Of a DNA stretch of 30,917 nt, positions 19,815 through 27,836 are shown piece by piece (the stretch's first letter is position 1; every line of letters starts with the position of its first letter). The position numbers and the translations under genes are program-made. The notes under the pieces are model-generated. The model saw only the letters and a list, made by a program, of their open reading frames with translations, did not search any database and was not told the DNA's origin. The stretch comes from an uncultured Pseudanabaenaceae cyanobacterium (GTDB lineage Bacteria > Cyanobacteriota > Cyanobacteriia > PCC-9006 > JAAUQQ01): contig CALLPZ010000453.1 of assembly GCA_938015405.1 (NCBI GenBank), forward strand, positions 1 through 30,917, in the 5' to 3' direction.

Positions 19815-20567
19815 ATGCAACCCCCTCTTGCTGTTATTACCGGAGCTTCCAGTGGAATTGGGCGAGCTATTGCTCACAAGCTCGCCCATGAAGGCTATAA
19901 CCTTGCCCTCTGTGCACGTCGTCAGGAACGTCTCGAAACACTCTCAACAGAACTCCAAGCCCAAGGCAGTACCGTTCTCACTCAAGCTGTCGATTTACGT
20001 GACGAAGCGCAAATTCTCAACTTTTTTCAGGCGATTGAGCAGCATTTTCCAACTGTTGATGTCCTGATCAATAGTGCGGGTCTCGGTCACCAAGAATCTC
20101 TGATGACCGGTAGCACTGAAGCCTGGCGCGAAATGCTTGATGTCAACATCCTTGCCCTCTGCATTTGTACTCGCGAAGCCATTCAGCGCATGAAGACATC
20201 AGAACACCCTGGAGGTCGAGGTCATATTGTCCACATCAGTTCCATGTCCGGTCACCGTATCCCTATAGCGGTCGCTGGGCTTTACTCCGCGACTAAGTTT
20301 GCGGTCCGTTCCCTAACCGAAATTTTGCGTCGTGAGTTGCGCACGGACGGGAGTGCGATTCGAATTTCTAGCATTAGCCCTGGCATTGTTGAAACTGAAT
20401 TTGCTGAAAAATACAGCAAAAGTGCTGAACAAGCTGCTGCGACCTATGCTCAGCATCCCATGCTCCAAGCGGATGACATTGCGAACGCTGTGACCTATCT
20501 CCTGAACCAACCCAGCCATCTCGAGGTTCACGACATTCTTCTCCGACCCACTCAGCAGCAAAGTTAG
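19815..20567 (+). CDS. Short-chain dehydrogenase/reductase
   Basis: A 250-residue classical SDR: cofactor motif TGASSGIG (9-16), NSAG (86-89), structural N111, catalytic S143 and Y157-x3-K161 (YSATK). ARR at residues 34-36, after the second strand, suggests a preference for NADP(H). Overall it resembles the YdfG/DHRS11-like group, which reduces varied carbonyl or alcohol substrates; the substrate cannot be predicted. It converges on the FkbM gene with a 12-bp gap and has its own upstream region facing the NB-ARC/WD40 gene. Confidence 0.92.
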   Translation: MQPPLAVITGASSGIGRAIAHKLAHEGYNLALCARRQERLETLSTELQAQGSTVLTQAVDLRDEAQILNFFQAIEQHFPTVDVLINSAGLGHQESLMTGSTEAWREMLDVNILALCICTREAIQRMKTSEHPGGRGHIVHISSMSGHRIPIAVAGLYSATKFAVRSLTEILRRELRTDGSAIRISSISPGIVETEFAEKYSKSAEQAAATYAQHPMLQADDIANAVTYLLNQPSHLEVHDILLRPTQQQS

Positions 20568-20579
20568 ACGGAGAGGGGC

Positions 20580-21263
20580 TTAAGCTGCCCGTCGCCGATA
20601 AACCACATCAAAATAGCTTCCCCCTTCAGCTCGGCTTGCAAATGATGTCCGTGAGAATTCTTCGTATCCCTGAGCTGTCATAAAGTCATCCATCTCTGTC
20701 AATTGGCAGCAGCCCTCATAGGCTTCAAAGTCTGGAACTTCAGTTTTGATGTATTGAAAATGCTTCAGCACTGTGAGTCCACCTTTCAATACCAATAGTT
20801 CAGTTCCCTGAGTGTCCATAATCAAGGCTTGGTAATTCGATGCCTTGATTTGCTGCTGTTTGAAGAGGGAATCTAGCGTCACGCCCGTCATCGTGACTGT
20901 TGTTGTGTAGTCAACTTCTGGCCAAATATCCTTATGTTTCTTGAAGGGTAAGATGGAGGAGGATGCTCCTTTATTATTGGCAATATTGAATTGGTAACTT
21001 TGGCCATCCACATCGGTAACTAGCGCTTGGCAAGCGCTCTGCTTGGAGTAAGCCTGAATGTTGCGCTGAAGTTCTGCAAAGACACTGGGAATGGGTTCTA
21101 TCCATAGAACTTTTAATCCGTAGCTTTGGTAGAGGTTTCGCTCTTGTCCCACATTGGCACCCACATGGACCACCCCAGACAGGCCCTGGAGAAAAGGATC
21201 TGGACTGGTGCCAAAGCGATATTTGAGTGGACCTATGATGGACTTGATGCGAGAAATAACCAC
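20580..21263 (-). CDS. FkbM family methyltransferase
   Basis: A 227-residue protein with a GTG start preceded by a strong AAGGAGAGG (about 6 nt spacing). The SAM-binding motif VVHVGANVGQE lies near residues 31-41, followed by the acidic motif WIEPIPS and later VTLDSL and IMDTQGTELLVLKGG, the last being a hallmark of the FkbM (Methyltransf_21) family. Members O-methylate sugars, lipids or small molecules; the substrate here is unknown. It is divergent from the Coq4-like gene, with only 44 bp between the start codons. Confidence 0.88.
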   Translation of the reverse strand: MVISRIKSIIGPLKYRFGTSPDPFLQGLSGVVHVGANVGQERNLYQSYGLKVLWIEPIPSVFAELQRNIQAYSKQSACQALVTDVDGQSYQFNIANNKGASSSILPFKKHKDIWPEVDYTTTVTMTGVTLDSLFKQQQIKASNYQALIMDTQGTELLVLKGGLTVLKHFQYIKTEVPDFEAYEGCCQLTEMDDFMTAQGYEEFSRTSFASRAEGGSYFDVVYRRRAA

Positions 21264-21307
21264 AAACCTCTCCTTTTGGCTCGCTTAGCAGCTTACCGAA
21301 CCCCAGC

Positions 21308-21943
21308 ATGATGGTGAAACCCCTGGCTATTCTGGCCCTACTTCGTGATGCTGCTGCTCTCCAAGCCAGCGGTAACTTAGGTGATTTTGCAATTCGTAAA
21401 GCCGACGCTCTCGGCGCTAAAGCCTATCCCAAGATCGAAGCTCAGTTAGAGGATGTGGCGGGCTACCATCCCACGATTGATCTAGATTGCTTGGTCAATC
21501 TCCCGCCCCAAAGCTTTGGCTATCGCTACGCGAAACATATGCTCGATAACCAGCTTCAGCCGTTCAACATTAGCCCTGGCTTGAGTGCTGTTGCGCTCCG
21601 AAACACCTTTGCCATGCGCTATGCCGTTACCCATGATATGTTCCATGTCCTCTTAGGATTTGATACCAGCTATGCTGGGGAAATGGGAGTTCTTGCATTC
21701 GCGGTAGCCCAGGCCTACAGCCCCCAACAAAAGCTTGGTTTACGCATTGCAAATGTCCTTTACCCTGGACTTGCCCCCGCTCAACGGGTCCAAATGGCTG
21801 CTGCTCGGAAACGGGGATTTGAGCTGGGACAGACTGCCAAAATGCTCTTGGGCGTTCGGTTTGAAGAGCATTGGTCACTTCCGATCGCTGAACTGCGGTC
21901 TATGCTGGATTTGCCCCATCCTGACGCTGCAACCCTGCCATGA
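21308..21943 (+). CDS. Coq4-like protein
   Basis: A 211-residue protein with the Coq4 signature HDxxHx11E: H109, D110, H113 and E125 in THDMFHVLLGF...GE. In eukaryotes COQ4 binds metal through this motif and acts on the head group in ubiquinone synthesis, reported as oxidative decarboxylation at C1. Cyanobacteria make plastoquinone, so the substrate here is open. No signal peptide; the protein is probably a peripheral membrane protein, as in the family. ATG at 21308 or the next codon, 21311, could be the start; neither has a clear Shine-Dalgarno sequence. The stop overlaps the cutA start (ATGA). Confidence 0.85.
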   Translation: MMVKPLAILALLRDAAALQASGNLGDFAIRKADALGAKAYPKIEAQLEDVAGYHPTIDLDCLVNLPPQSFGYRYAKHMLDNQLQPFNISPGLSAVALRNTFAMRYAVTHDMFHVLLGFDTSYAGEMGVLAFAVAQAYSPQQKLGLRIANVLYPGLAPAQRVQMAAARKRGFELGQTAKMLLGVRFEEHWSLPIAELRSMLDLPHPDAATLP

Positions 21944-22302
21944 CTCTTGCTGCTGAGCCGAATACTTCAAGTGAGCCTGCTGTGGTGATCGCCCCTGGTG
22001 TTGTCTTAACAACCGTGAGCTCTCGAGAAGAAGGCGAGCGCATTGCCACGGCTTTGATTTCCGAAAAATTGGCAGCTTGCGTCAATTTGTATCCCATCCA
22101 ATCGATCTATCGTTGGCAAGGTGAAATCTGCAATGAGTCAGAGATTCAGCTCATCATCAAGACAGATCTCAACTGCTTTGAGCAACTCCAAATTCGTCTT
22201 ACCCAGCTCCATAGCTACGACCTTCCAGAACTGATTGCCCTACCCATTGCAAAAGGCTCAGCAGATTACCTTCAGTGGATGGCCAATCAGCTTCATTCCT
22301 AG
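21940..22302 (+). CDS. cutA: CutA divalent cation tolerance protein
   Basis: A 120-residue protein of the CutA1 family: VVLTTVSSREEGERIA near the start, LAACVN, SIYRWQGEI, E(I/S)QLIIKT and YDLPELIALPI, all family hallmarks. CutA forms trimers and has been linked to copper tolerance and, in cyanobacteria, possibly to other processes; the molecular function is not settled. The first 18 residues are an extension beyond the usual core. It overlaps the Coq4-like gene by 4 bp (ATGA), so the two are probably cotranslated. Confidence 0.93.
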   Translation: MTLAAEPNTSSEPAVVIAPGVVLTTVSSREEGERIATALISEKLAACVNLYPIQSIYRWQGEICNESEIQLIIKTDLNCFEQLQIRLTQLHSYDLPELIALPIAKGSADYLQWMANQLHS

Positions 22303-22651
22303 ATTAGATAGGGCGAATTAACCCTAATTTTTATTCACCCAAGAGAATTAAGACCCTTGCTGCGTAATGATTTATGGCGTTGCCGTCAAAAATATTGCTG
22401 AGGGATTAGTCTGGAGTCATTAAGAGATGGGGAAGCGGTCTATGAGGCCTGGCTGCCCCCAAGATCAGCTGCACCGTTTGACGCTTTCCTAGAGTTTTCT
22501 CTAGCCAGAACACTTTCTTTTTAGCGATTCTGTCGTTTGACCCTGCTCCTTGACCTTGGAGTTCAATACGCTGTTGTGCTTGATGCATGACAGTAAGCGC
22601 GACCAACACTTCTCTATCTCTGTTCTTCCCCCTGTTGCAGAACGGAGAATC
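22303..22651. other. Intergenic region between cutA and pcm
   Basis: No gene seen. A short AGGG/CCCT stem (22310-22325) followed by a T run is a weak terminator candidate for the coq4-like/cutA pair. The rest shows nothing distinctive. Confidence 0.35.
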
Positions 22652-23368
22652 ATGGTCCATAAATTCAACCGTCGAGTTCCGATGGTGTCTGCCAACTCAG
22701 ATAAGCAGTTTGAACGGCAGCGCTTGCAAATGGTCATGCAGTTACAAGGATGGAATATTCGCGATCTCCGCATTCTCAAGGCAATGGCTGAAATTCCCCG
22801 CCATTGCTTTGTGCCTTCTCGCGATCGCAACTGGGCTTACGAGGATCGACCTCTGCCTATGAAATATGGCCAAACCGTGACTCAGCCCCATGTCGTGGCT
22901 TACATGCTGGAGCAATTAGACGTTCAACCGGAGCATCGCGTTTTAGAAATAGGGACTGGCTTGGGCTACCAAACTGCAGTTCTAGGACAGTTGGCTAAAG
23001 AAGTTTATAGCCTTGAAATTATTGCCCCTGTTGGCGAGCAGGCTCATCAAAATCTGGGACAGTTGGGCTATCGAAATATCCACATCCGAGCAGCTAACGG
23101 TAGTCTAGGGGCAAGCCACCATGCCCCCTACGATCGCATTATCGTTTGTGGTTCTGCTCCAGAGATCCCGCAACCCCTGTTAGAGCAGCTCAATATTGAT
23201 GGCAAGCTGATTATGCCTGTAGGAAAGGAATCTCAAAAGCTCCAAATCCTCACGAAAACTGTGTTAGGCCAGATTCTGAAAACAGGTATTGGAGCATCCT
23301 TTGAACCCTTGTTGGAATGTTGTCCACCCGCAGCACAGCAGCATCGGCGGCTAAGAATGCGTTTCTAA
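22652..23368 (+). CDS. pcm: Protein-L-isoaspartate O-methyltransferase
   Basis: I choose the ATG at 22652, with GGAGA 4 nt upstream; it gives 238 residues, near the family length, while the frame stays open to a TTG at 22550. ATG 22682 is also possible. Typical PCMT features: RDLRILKAMAEIPRHCFVP, the substrate-loop motif GQTVTQPHVVAYM, the SAM-binding motif VLEIGTGLGYQTAVL (97-111), and YDRIIVCGSAPEIPQPLLEQL. The enzyme methylates L-isoaspartyl residues in damaged proteins, starting their repair, in the cytoplasm. It appears monocistronic. Confidence 0.92.
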   Translation: MVHKFNRRVPMVSANSDKQFERQRLQMVMQLQGWNIRDLRILKAMAEIPRHCFVPSRDRNWAYEDRPLPMKYGQTVTQPHVVAYMLEQLDVQPEHRVLEIGTGLGYQTAVLGQLAKEVYSLEIIAPVGEQAHQNLGQLGYRNIHIRAANGSLGASHHAPYDRIIVCGSAPEIPQPLLEQLNIDGKLIMPVGKESQKLQILTKTVLGQILKTGIGASFEPLLECCPPAAQQHRRLRMRF

Positions 23369-24604
23369 CGCATCTGCTTTCACCTTGCACGGGCGAGTGA
23401 TGTGGACGTTTTTGCCTTGTGGTTTGGCGAGACTCTGACTTTTCATCAATCTTGGCTTGTTCCAAAACTGCCTCTTCCAAGCGGGAGATAGTCTGTTAGC
23501 GCCCTTGCCCCAATTTTGGGGCAAGGGCGCCTTGAGCTGATGTGGGTTTGTGAAAGAGGTCTATGGATTCATAGGGTTGGGCTGAGCATTCGGTTGGGTA
23601 GCTCCACTGAATTTTGTGAGGCAAGCTTTGCATGAATTCGCGAGTCTTACTTTACGGCTTGAAAGCTATGGCTCAACAGCTTTTCTAAATAACCTCCAAA
23701 GCTCTGCATCTCATTGATGCAGCTTTGGCTACCAGCAGAAGTTTTTTGGACCTGAGTGAATATGGTGCCGTGGTGAAGTGCTAACTCGAGGTACAAAACT
23801 TTCATAACCTTGTCTCAAGTCTGAGTATTATTTGTCGCTTAAAGTAGGATCCTGAAGTAGGTCTTTAATTATTTCTTTTATCACTAGTTGATTGTACTTA
23901 AGTGTTTGCCCTGGACTGAACTAGCTATTTACACTGCTAATTTTCTCTTGATGGTATAAAATTAATTTGCTCGTAGACCCTGATGGGTCGCGGCATTGGA
24001 TTGTTTCAAGTTCATTGACTTCAATCAGGTCTGGTGAGGTAAGGGCTGGTTTTGGCATTGATCAATGCTTGCATGCTTGATTGGCTAGGCTTTTCACCTT
24101 TCCTCAGATACAGTTTGTTTCGATTCATTTTCTTGCACTCTAGAACAGTGAAGTACTTTTGTCGCAAGGCTTTTGTAGCTTTTTAGATTGCTCTACTTCA
24201 AAAGAAATCACCTTATTGGTGAGTCTAGTGCTGATGATTCCATCCCCCGTATTTGCCGGACTCTATAAAACATGATGTTTCGTAGTCCCTTCTGTTGAAC
24301 CTGCGTTTGGTCAATACGCATTTATTCCATGTGACTTTTTAACTTTTTATTCTGAAAGTGGGTAACCTAATATTGCAAGGCAGACTCAACCTAAAGAGTC
24401 GACCAAGTATGAATTAGGCTGCGGGTACCAGCTGCGTCACTTAGATTTCCACATCTTTTTTGAGTGATATCACGGAGGATTTTATTCTCCATTCTTGTAC
24501 TTACCCCCTTACATGCTGGGGGCTGCTGAACTTAGGCTTGGGCCTATGTTTCGAGTTGTTTGTAACGTTCCAACACCAAGATCAGGCTCTTTCTTTTAAG
24601 TCCT
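23369..24604. other. Long gene-free leader region before the DUF4347 gene
   Basis: About 1.2 kb with no convincing reading frame on either strand. It holds a very strong hairpin at 23500-23531, a 6-1-6 palindrome AAACAT-G-ATGTTT (24268-24280), and small stems at 24208-24222 and 24504-24522. From about 23840 on it is AT-rich. Such length suggests a long 5' untranslated region, distant promoters, or a decayed gene. Confidence 0.45.
23500..23531. terminator. Perfect 13-bp hairpin behind pcm
   Basis: GCGCCCTTGCCCC pairs with GGGGCAAGGGCGC around AATTTT. Located 131 bp after the pcm stop. There is no T run, so it could be a pcm terminator of the hairpin-only kind or a structured RNA element. Confidence 0.55.
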
Positions 24605-26983
24605 ATGTCGACACCAACCTATTTGTCCGCTTCTAATGCCGCCGAAACTTTTGCTCGTTACAGAACAATTGTTTTTATTGACTCCGGCGTAGAGCAGCCC
24701 AATGTTTTGGCACAGGGGGTTATTCCTGGTGCTGAGGTTCATCTGCTGTCTCGTGATGCTGATGCTATTGCACAAATCACGACTACCTTGGCAGGGCGTT
24801 CTGACCTAGGTTCAGTGCATGTCCTGTCCCACGGTGCTCCCGGTCATCTGCTCCTTGGCAATCGCGAATTGCATTTGGATAGTCTTAACCAAAATGCTGA
24901 GCTGCTGAAGACCTGGTTTGCAGCAGCTGCCGCGAATACTCCTGAGCTCTTGCTGTATGGCTGTAACGTTGCAGCTGGTGAGGTCGGCCAAGAATTCCTC
25001 GCAGGCTTGCAGCAACTCGTTGGTGTACCTGTGGCAGCAGCGAGTCATCCCGTGGGCTCTTCCCTCAAGGGTGGGCAATGGCAGTTGGATCAAGGTAACG
25101 CTTCAGCCCCATTGGCTTTGACTGAGCGTACTTTGGCTGACTACGTTGGTGTTTTCAGCTTTACCCCCAACGGTTTCGTCAGCACTGACTTTGCCAATGG
25201 CGATGATGCGGGTTTGGGGATTGGCATTGATGCTGATGGCAAGATTGTGGTGGTTGGTAAAGCTGACACCGCTGGCATCTTGGGTAATGACTTCGCGATC
25301 GCTCGCTACAACAGCGATGGCACCCTAGACACCAGCTTTGGTTCTGGTGGTAAGGTTTCGACCAACTTTAATGATGCTGATGATGCAGCCTATGCCGTTG
25401 CATTTGATGCTTCCGGTAATCTCTTGGTTGCAGGTTCTGCCAAAACTGACCGGGACAATGGCCATGATGACTTTGCACTGGTTCGCTACACCAGTGCAGG
25501 TGTCTTGGATACGACCTTTGGCACCAATGGCACGGTTGTAACAGATTTTGATGGTGGCAACGACAAGGCCTTTAGCGTTACCACTGATGCTAGTGGCAAG
25601 ATCCTTGTCGCGGGTTCAGCTGATAGCCCCGGTGTCTTCGGTGATGATTTTGCGATTGTTCGCTACAACGCTGACGGTACTCTAGATACGACCTTTGGCA
25701 CTGGCGGCAAGGTTGTTACTAACTTTAATAATGGTGATGGCCAGGATCAGATCTGGGACATCACTACTGATGCCGCTGGCAATATTTTAGTGAGCGGCCA
25801 TTCTACTGATGCTAACAGCAGCACCGGTGTGAATTTTGCCATTGCTCGCTACACCAGTGATGGCGTTCTGGACACCACCTTTGATGGTGATGGCCGAGTG
25901 CTCGAAGACTTTGCGGGTAATGATGACTACGCTTGGAGCATTACTGCGAATGCTGACGGCAGCGTTCGAGTGGGTGGCTACATCAACAACGGTAATGCCA
26001 CTGGCAGTGACTTTGCTTCTGTTCAATACACCAGCACTGGCGCTTTAGACACTAGCTACGGCACCAATGGAAAAGTCACTAGCGACTTCTTCAATGCAGC
26101 AGACTATGGTCAGAGCATTGCTAAGAATGCTGATGGTGACTTGCTAATTGCAGGTAATCAAGGTGGTGACTTCAGACTCGTTCTAGTAGACCTGGACCCA
26201 GTCACAAACCCACCTACACCCACACCGACCTCGGCGGCAATTGCCTGGGATACGATCTCCAGTGTTGTGTCCACTTTGTCCATTGATACAACGACGCTGA
26301 CTGCCAGCCTGTCTCCAATTGGCCGAACGATTGTAGATACCAACTGGGAATTGCAGACCACCGGTGACTTGAATGGTGATGGCCAAGCAGATGTCATTTT
26401 GCGCCATGCAATTGCAGGTCAAAACTTGGCTTGGTACATGAATTCCGGTGGCCAAAGCATTGCTTCTGAAGCCTTGTTTGGTCGCGATGTTCCTGATACA
26501 AACTGGAGCATTTCCGGTACCGGTGACCTTGATGGTGATGGCAACGTTGATGTCATCTTGCGTAACCAGTCTGCCGACCAGATTGTGGCTTGGTACATGG
26601 ATGGTTCAGGCAACATCCTCTCTGAAGGCCTCATTGGTCGTGGCTTTGGCGACAACAACTGGAAGATTGAAGCCATGGCTGACTTCAATGGTGATGGCAA
26701 GTCTGACATCCTGTTGCGTAATGGACTTGCAGGCCAAAATGTACTGTGGGAAATGGATGGTCCTACCATTCTCGCTGAGTCCACCTTTGGTCGGGATGTT
26801 CCTGATGTCAGCTGGCAGATTGAAGGTGCAAGTGACTTTGACAACAATGGCACGATTGATGTCTTGATGCGTCAAGTTAATGCGGGCCAAGCACTGTTGT
26901 GGTCTATGTCCGATAAGAACACAATTGGTTCCGAACTATTGGTTTCTAACGTACCTACTGCGACTTCCCAGATCGTTTTCTAG
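24605..26983 (+). CDS. DUF4347 / delta-60 repeat / FG-GAP repeat protein
   Basis: A 792-residue protein. Residues 17-180 match DUF4347, a domain found at the N-terminus of large cyanobacterial and proteobacterial surface proteins: FIDSGVEQ, VHVLSHGAPG with H76-G77, LLLYGCNVAAGE with G119-C120, then GVPVAAA. The HG...GC pair resembles clan CD peptidases (caspase/CHAT-like), and C120 is the only cysteine in the protein; catalytic activity is inference. Residues about 197-533 hold five full and one partial delta-60 repeat (D-GKI-VAG...DFAIARY--DGTLDTTFG-GGKV). After a PTPTPT linker, about 545-790 are FG-GAP-like units with GDLNGDGxxDVILR. No signal peptide is visible, so export probably uses a non-Sec route. 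ATG 24605 has no good Shine-Dalgarno. Confidence 0.9.
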   Translation: MSTPTYLSASNAAETFARYRTIVFIDSGVEQPNVLAQGVIPGAEVHLLSRDADAIAQITTTLAGRSDLGSVHVLSHGAPGHLLLGNRELHLDSLNQNAELLKTWFAAAAANTPELLLYGCNVAAGEVGQEFLAGLQQLVGVPVAAASHPVGSSLKGGQWQLDQGNASAPLALTERTLADYVGVFSFTPNGFVSTDFANGDDAGLGIGIDADGKIVVVGKADTAGILGNDFAIARYNSDGTLDTSFGSGGKVSTNFNDADDAAYAVAFDASGNLLVAGSAKTDRDNGHDDFALVRYTSAGVLDTTFGTNGTVVTDFDGGNDKAFSVTTDASGKILVAGSADSPGVFGDDFAIVRYNADGTLDTTFGTGGKVVTNFNNGDGQDQIWDITTDAAGNILVSGHSTDANSSTGVNFAIARYTSDGVLDTTFDGDGRVLEDFAGNDDYAWSITANADGSVRVGGYINNGNATGSDFASVQYTSTGALDTSYGTNGKVTSDFFNAADYGQSIAKNADGDLLIAGNQGGDFRLVLVDLDPVTNPPTPTPTSAAIAWDTISSVVSTLSIDTTTLTASLSPIGRTIVDTNWELQTTGDLNGDGQADVILRHAIAGQNLAWYMNSGGQSIASEALFGRDVPDTNWSISGTGDLDGDGNVDVILRNQSADQIVAWYMDGSGNILSEGLIGRGFGDNNWKIEAMADFNGDGKSDILLRNGLAGQNVLWEMDGPTILAESTFGRDVPDVSWQIEGASDFDNNGTIDVLMRQVNAGQALLWSMSDKNTIGSELLVSNVPTATSQIVF
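25190..26203 (+). repeat. Delta-60 repeats
   Basis: Five complete units and a partial sixth, each about 56-62 residues, end in DTTFGTxGxVxTxF or a variant. They are predicted to form beta-propeller blades. Confidence 0.85.
26235..26980 (+). repeat. C-terminal FG-GAP/VCBS-like repeats
   Basis: Four clear units with a W, G(T/A)xDxxxDGxxDV(I/L)(L/M)R and W-x-M spacing of about 64 residues. The boundary motif GRDVPD recurs. It is the same module as at 6921-7651. Confidence 0.85.
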
Positions 26984-27015
26984 GAGTTGTTGAAACTGGC
27001 CTTAGGCCAACTTAG

Positions 27016-27061
27016 AAAAAGTGCCCATGGAAAGGCATTGTCTTTTCCATGGGCACTTTTT
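27016..27061. terminator. Strong bidirectional terminator
   Basis: AAAAAGTGCCCATGGAAA (27016-27033) pairs perfectly over 18 bp with TTTCCATGGGCACTTTTT (27044-27061) around a 10-nt loop. A run of five T on each strand makes it work both ways, ending the DUF4347 gene and the minus-strand gene at 27130-27339. A small TGGCC-TTA-GGCCA hairpin precedes it at 26997-27009. Confidence 0.93.
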
Positions 27062-27129
27062 GATCGGAGCAAGATGGAGTTGATTAAACTGGAGAATAGA
27101 TTGTTGGATTCAGTCGTTAAATGATTGTT

Positions 27130-27339
27130 TTAAGGTTCTTGAGAGCTGGCTTCTGCTTGCTGGATGGCGCTAATGAGTGATGAGAGGTGTTTGTTCAAGC
27201 TTTGTTGGAATGCTTTGAACTCATTTCTCTGTGATGATTGGTTTTGCTCGATGGAGTGGCTATAGATTGGTAGACCAAGGAGGAGACCCAGAAAGGCGAT
27301 CGCCAAGGTCTGTTTCTGCTTGAGTAGGATAATTCTCAT
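27130..27339 (-). CDS. Small hypothetical exported or membrane-anchored protein
   Basis: A 69-residue frame: a basic N-terminus (MRIILLKQKQ), one hydrophobic segment (about 11-26), then a polar, Gln- and Ser-rich helical region. This looks like a signal sequence or single membrane anchor with a short soluble tail. No family recognised. An AGGTGA lies directly before the ATG, too close for a good Shine-Dalgarno. A bidirectional terminator at 27016-27061 in the right orientation supports a real transcript. One HIP1 octamer falls in it. Confidence 0.5.
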   Translation of the reverse strand: MRIILLKQKQTLAIAFLGLLLGLPIYSHSIEQNQSSQRNEFKAFQQSLNKHLSSLISAIQQAEASSQEP

Positions 27340-27494
27340 TCACCTGTAGCCCGTTAGGTCCGTGATGCCTAAGTAGGAATACAAGTGAGTGATGTATAAA
27401 TCCGACTCGTTTGGAAGAATGTTGAGCTTGCCAAGCCTTCAGAACCAGCGTGATAGTCTGAAGCCACGGCATTTGTACTTAGCAATCTTTCTCC

Positions 27495-27755
27495 ATGGGT
27501 TCTCAATCTAAAGCGAAGACGATTTTTCTCTTGATCTCCATGGTGGGTTGGCTCATTGTGGGAGCCGCCTTGATGTACCTCTTTCCATTGATGGCCAATG
27601 GCTTGGTGCATTCCGACTTGACGGGGCTGTGGATGAAAAACCTCACCCTCCATGGTTACAAGCCTCAGTTAGGGCTGCTAGGAGGAGGAGCTGCCCTCGT
27701 TTTGACTGTGGCGGGCAATGCCATCTGGTATCAGAAGTTTGAGGGCAAGCTCTAA
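27495..27755 (+). CDS. Small conserved-looking membrane protein
   Basis: An 86-residue protein with two hydrophobic segments (about 9-35 and 57-77) joined by a polar loop with LTGLWMKNLTLHGYKPQ. The N-terminus is basic (GSQSKAK), suggesting a cytoplasmic start. No family recognised by eye; the coding pattern and composition look real, and the reverse-strand frames over it look like shadows. It converges on the desaturase-family gene with an 81-bp gap containing a short tandem repeat. Confidence 0.68.
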   Translation: MGSQSKAKTIFLLISMVGWLIVGAALMYLFPLMANGLVHSDLTGLWMKNLTLHGYKPQLGLLGGGAALVLTVAGNAIWYQKFEGKL

Positions 27756-27757
27756 GT

Positions 27758-27796
27758 CTTAGGGTTGGGCCTTAGGGCTGGGCCTTAGAGTTGGAC
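27758..27796. repeat. Three 13-bp tandem repeats
   Basis: CTTAGGGTTGGGC, CTTAGGGCTGGGC and CTTAGAGTTGGAC lie head to tail between two convergent genes, directly after the stop codon of the small membrane protein. Confidence 0.85.
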
Positions 27797-27836
27797 GCCG
27801 CTGATGCAATTTGGATTTGATTTCGAGGAGTCGGAT

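Noticed and set aside
19609..20067. A 152-codon plus-strand frame
   Set aside because: Its second half lies over the SDR gene in another frame, and the SDR gene has all family motifs.
22406..22660. Minus-strand frame between cutA and pcm
   Set aside because: No recognisable features and it runs into the pcm start; not supported.
27369..27653. Minus-strand frame over the small membrane protein
   Set aside because: His/Gln-rich composition typical of an antisense shadow; the plus-strand frame has clean membrane segments.
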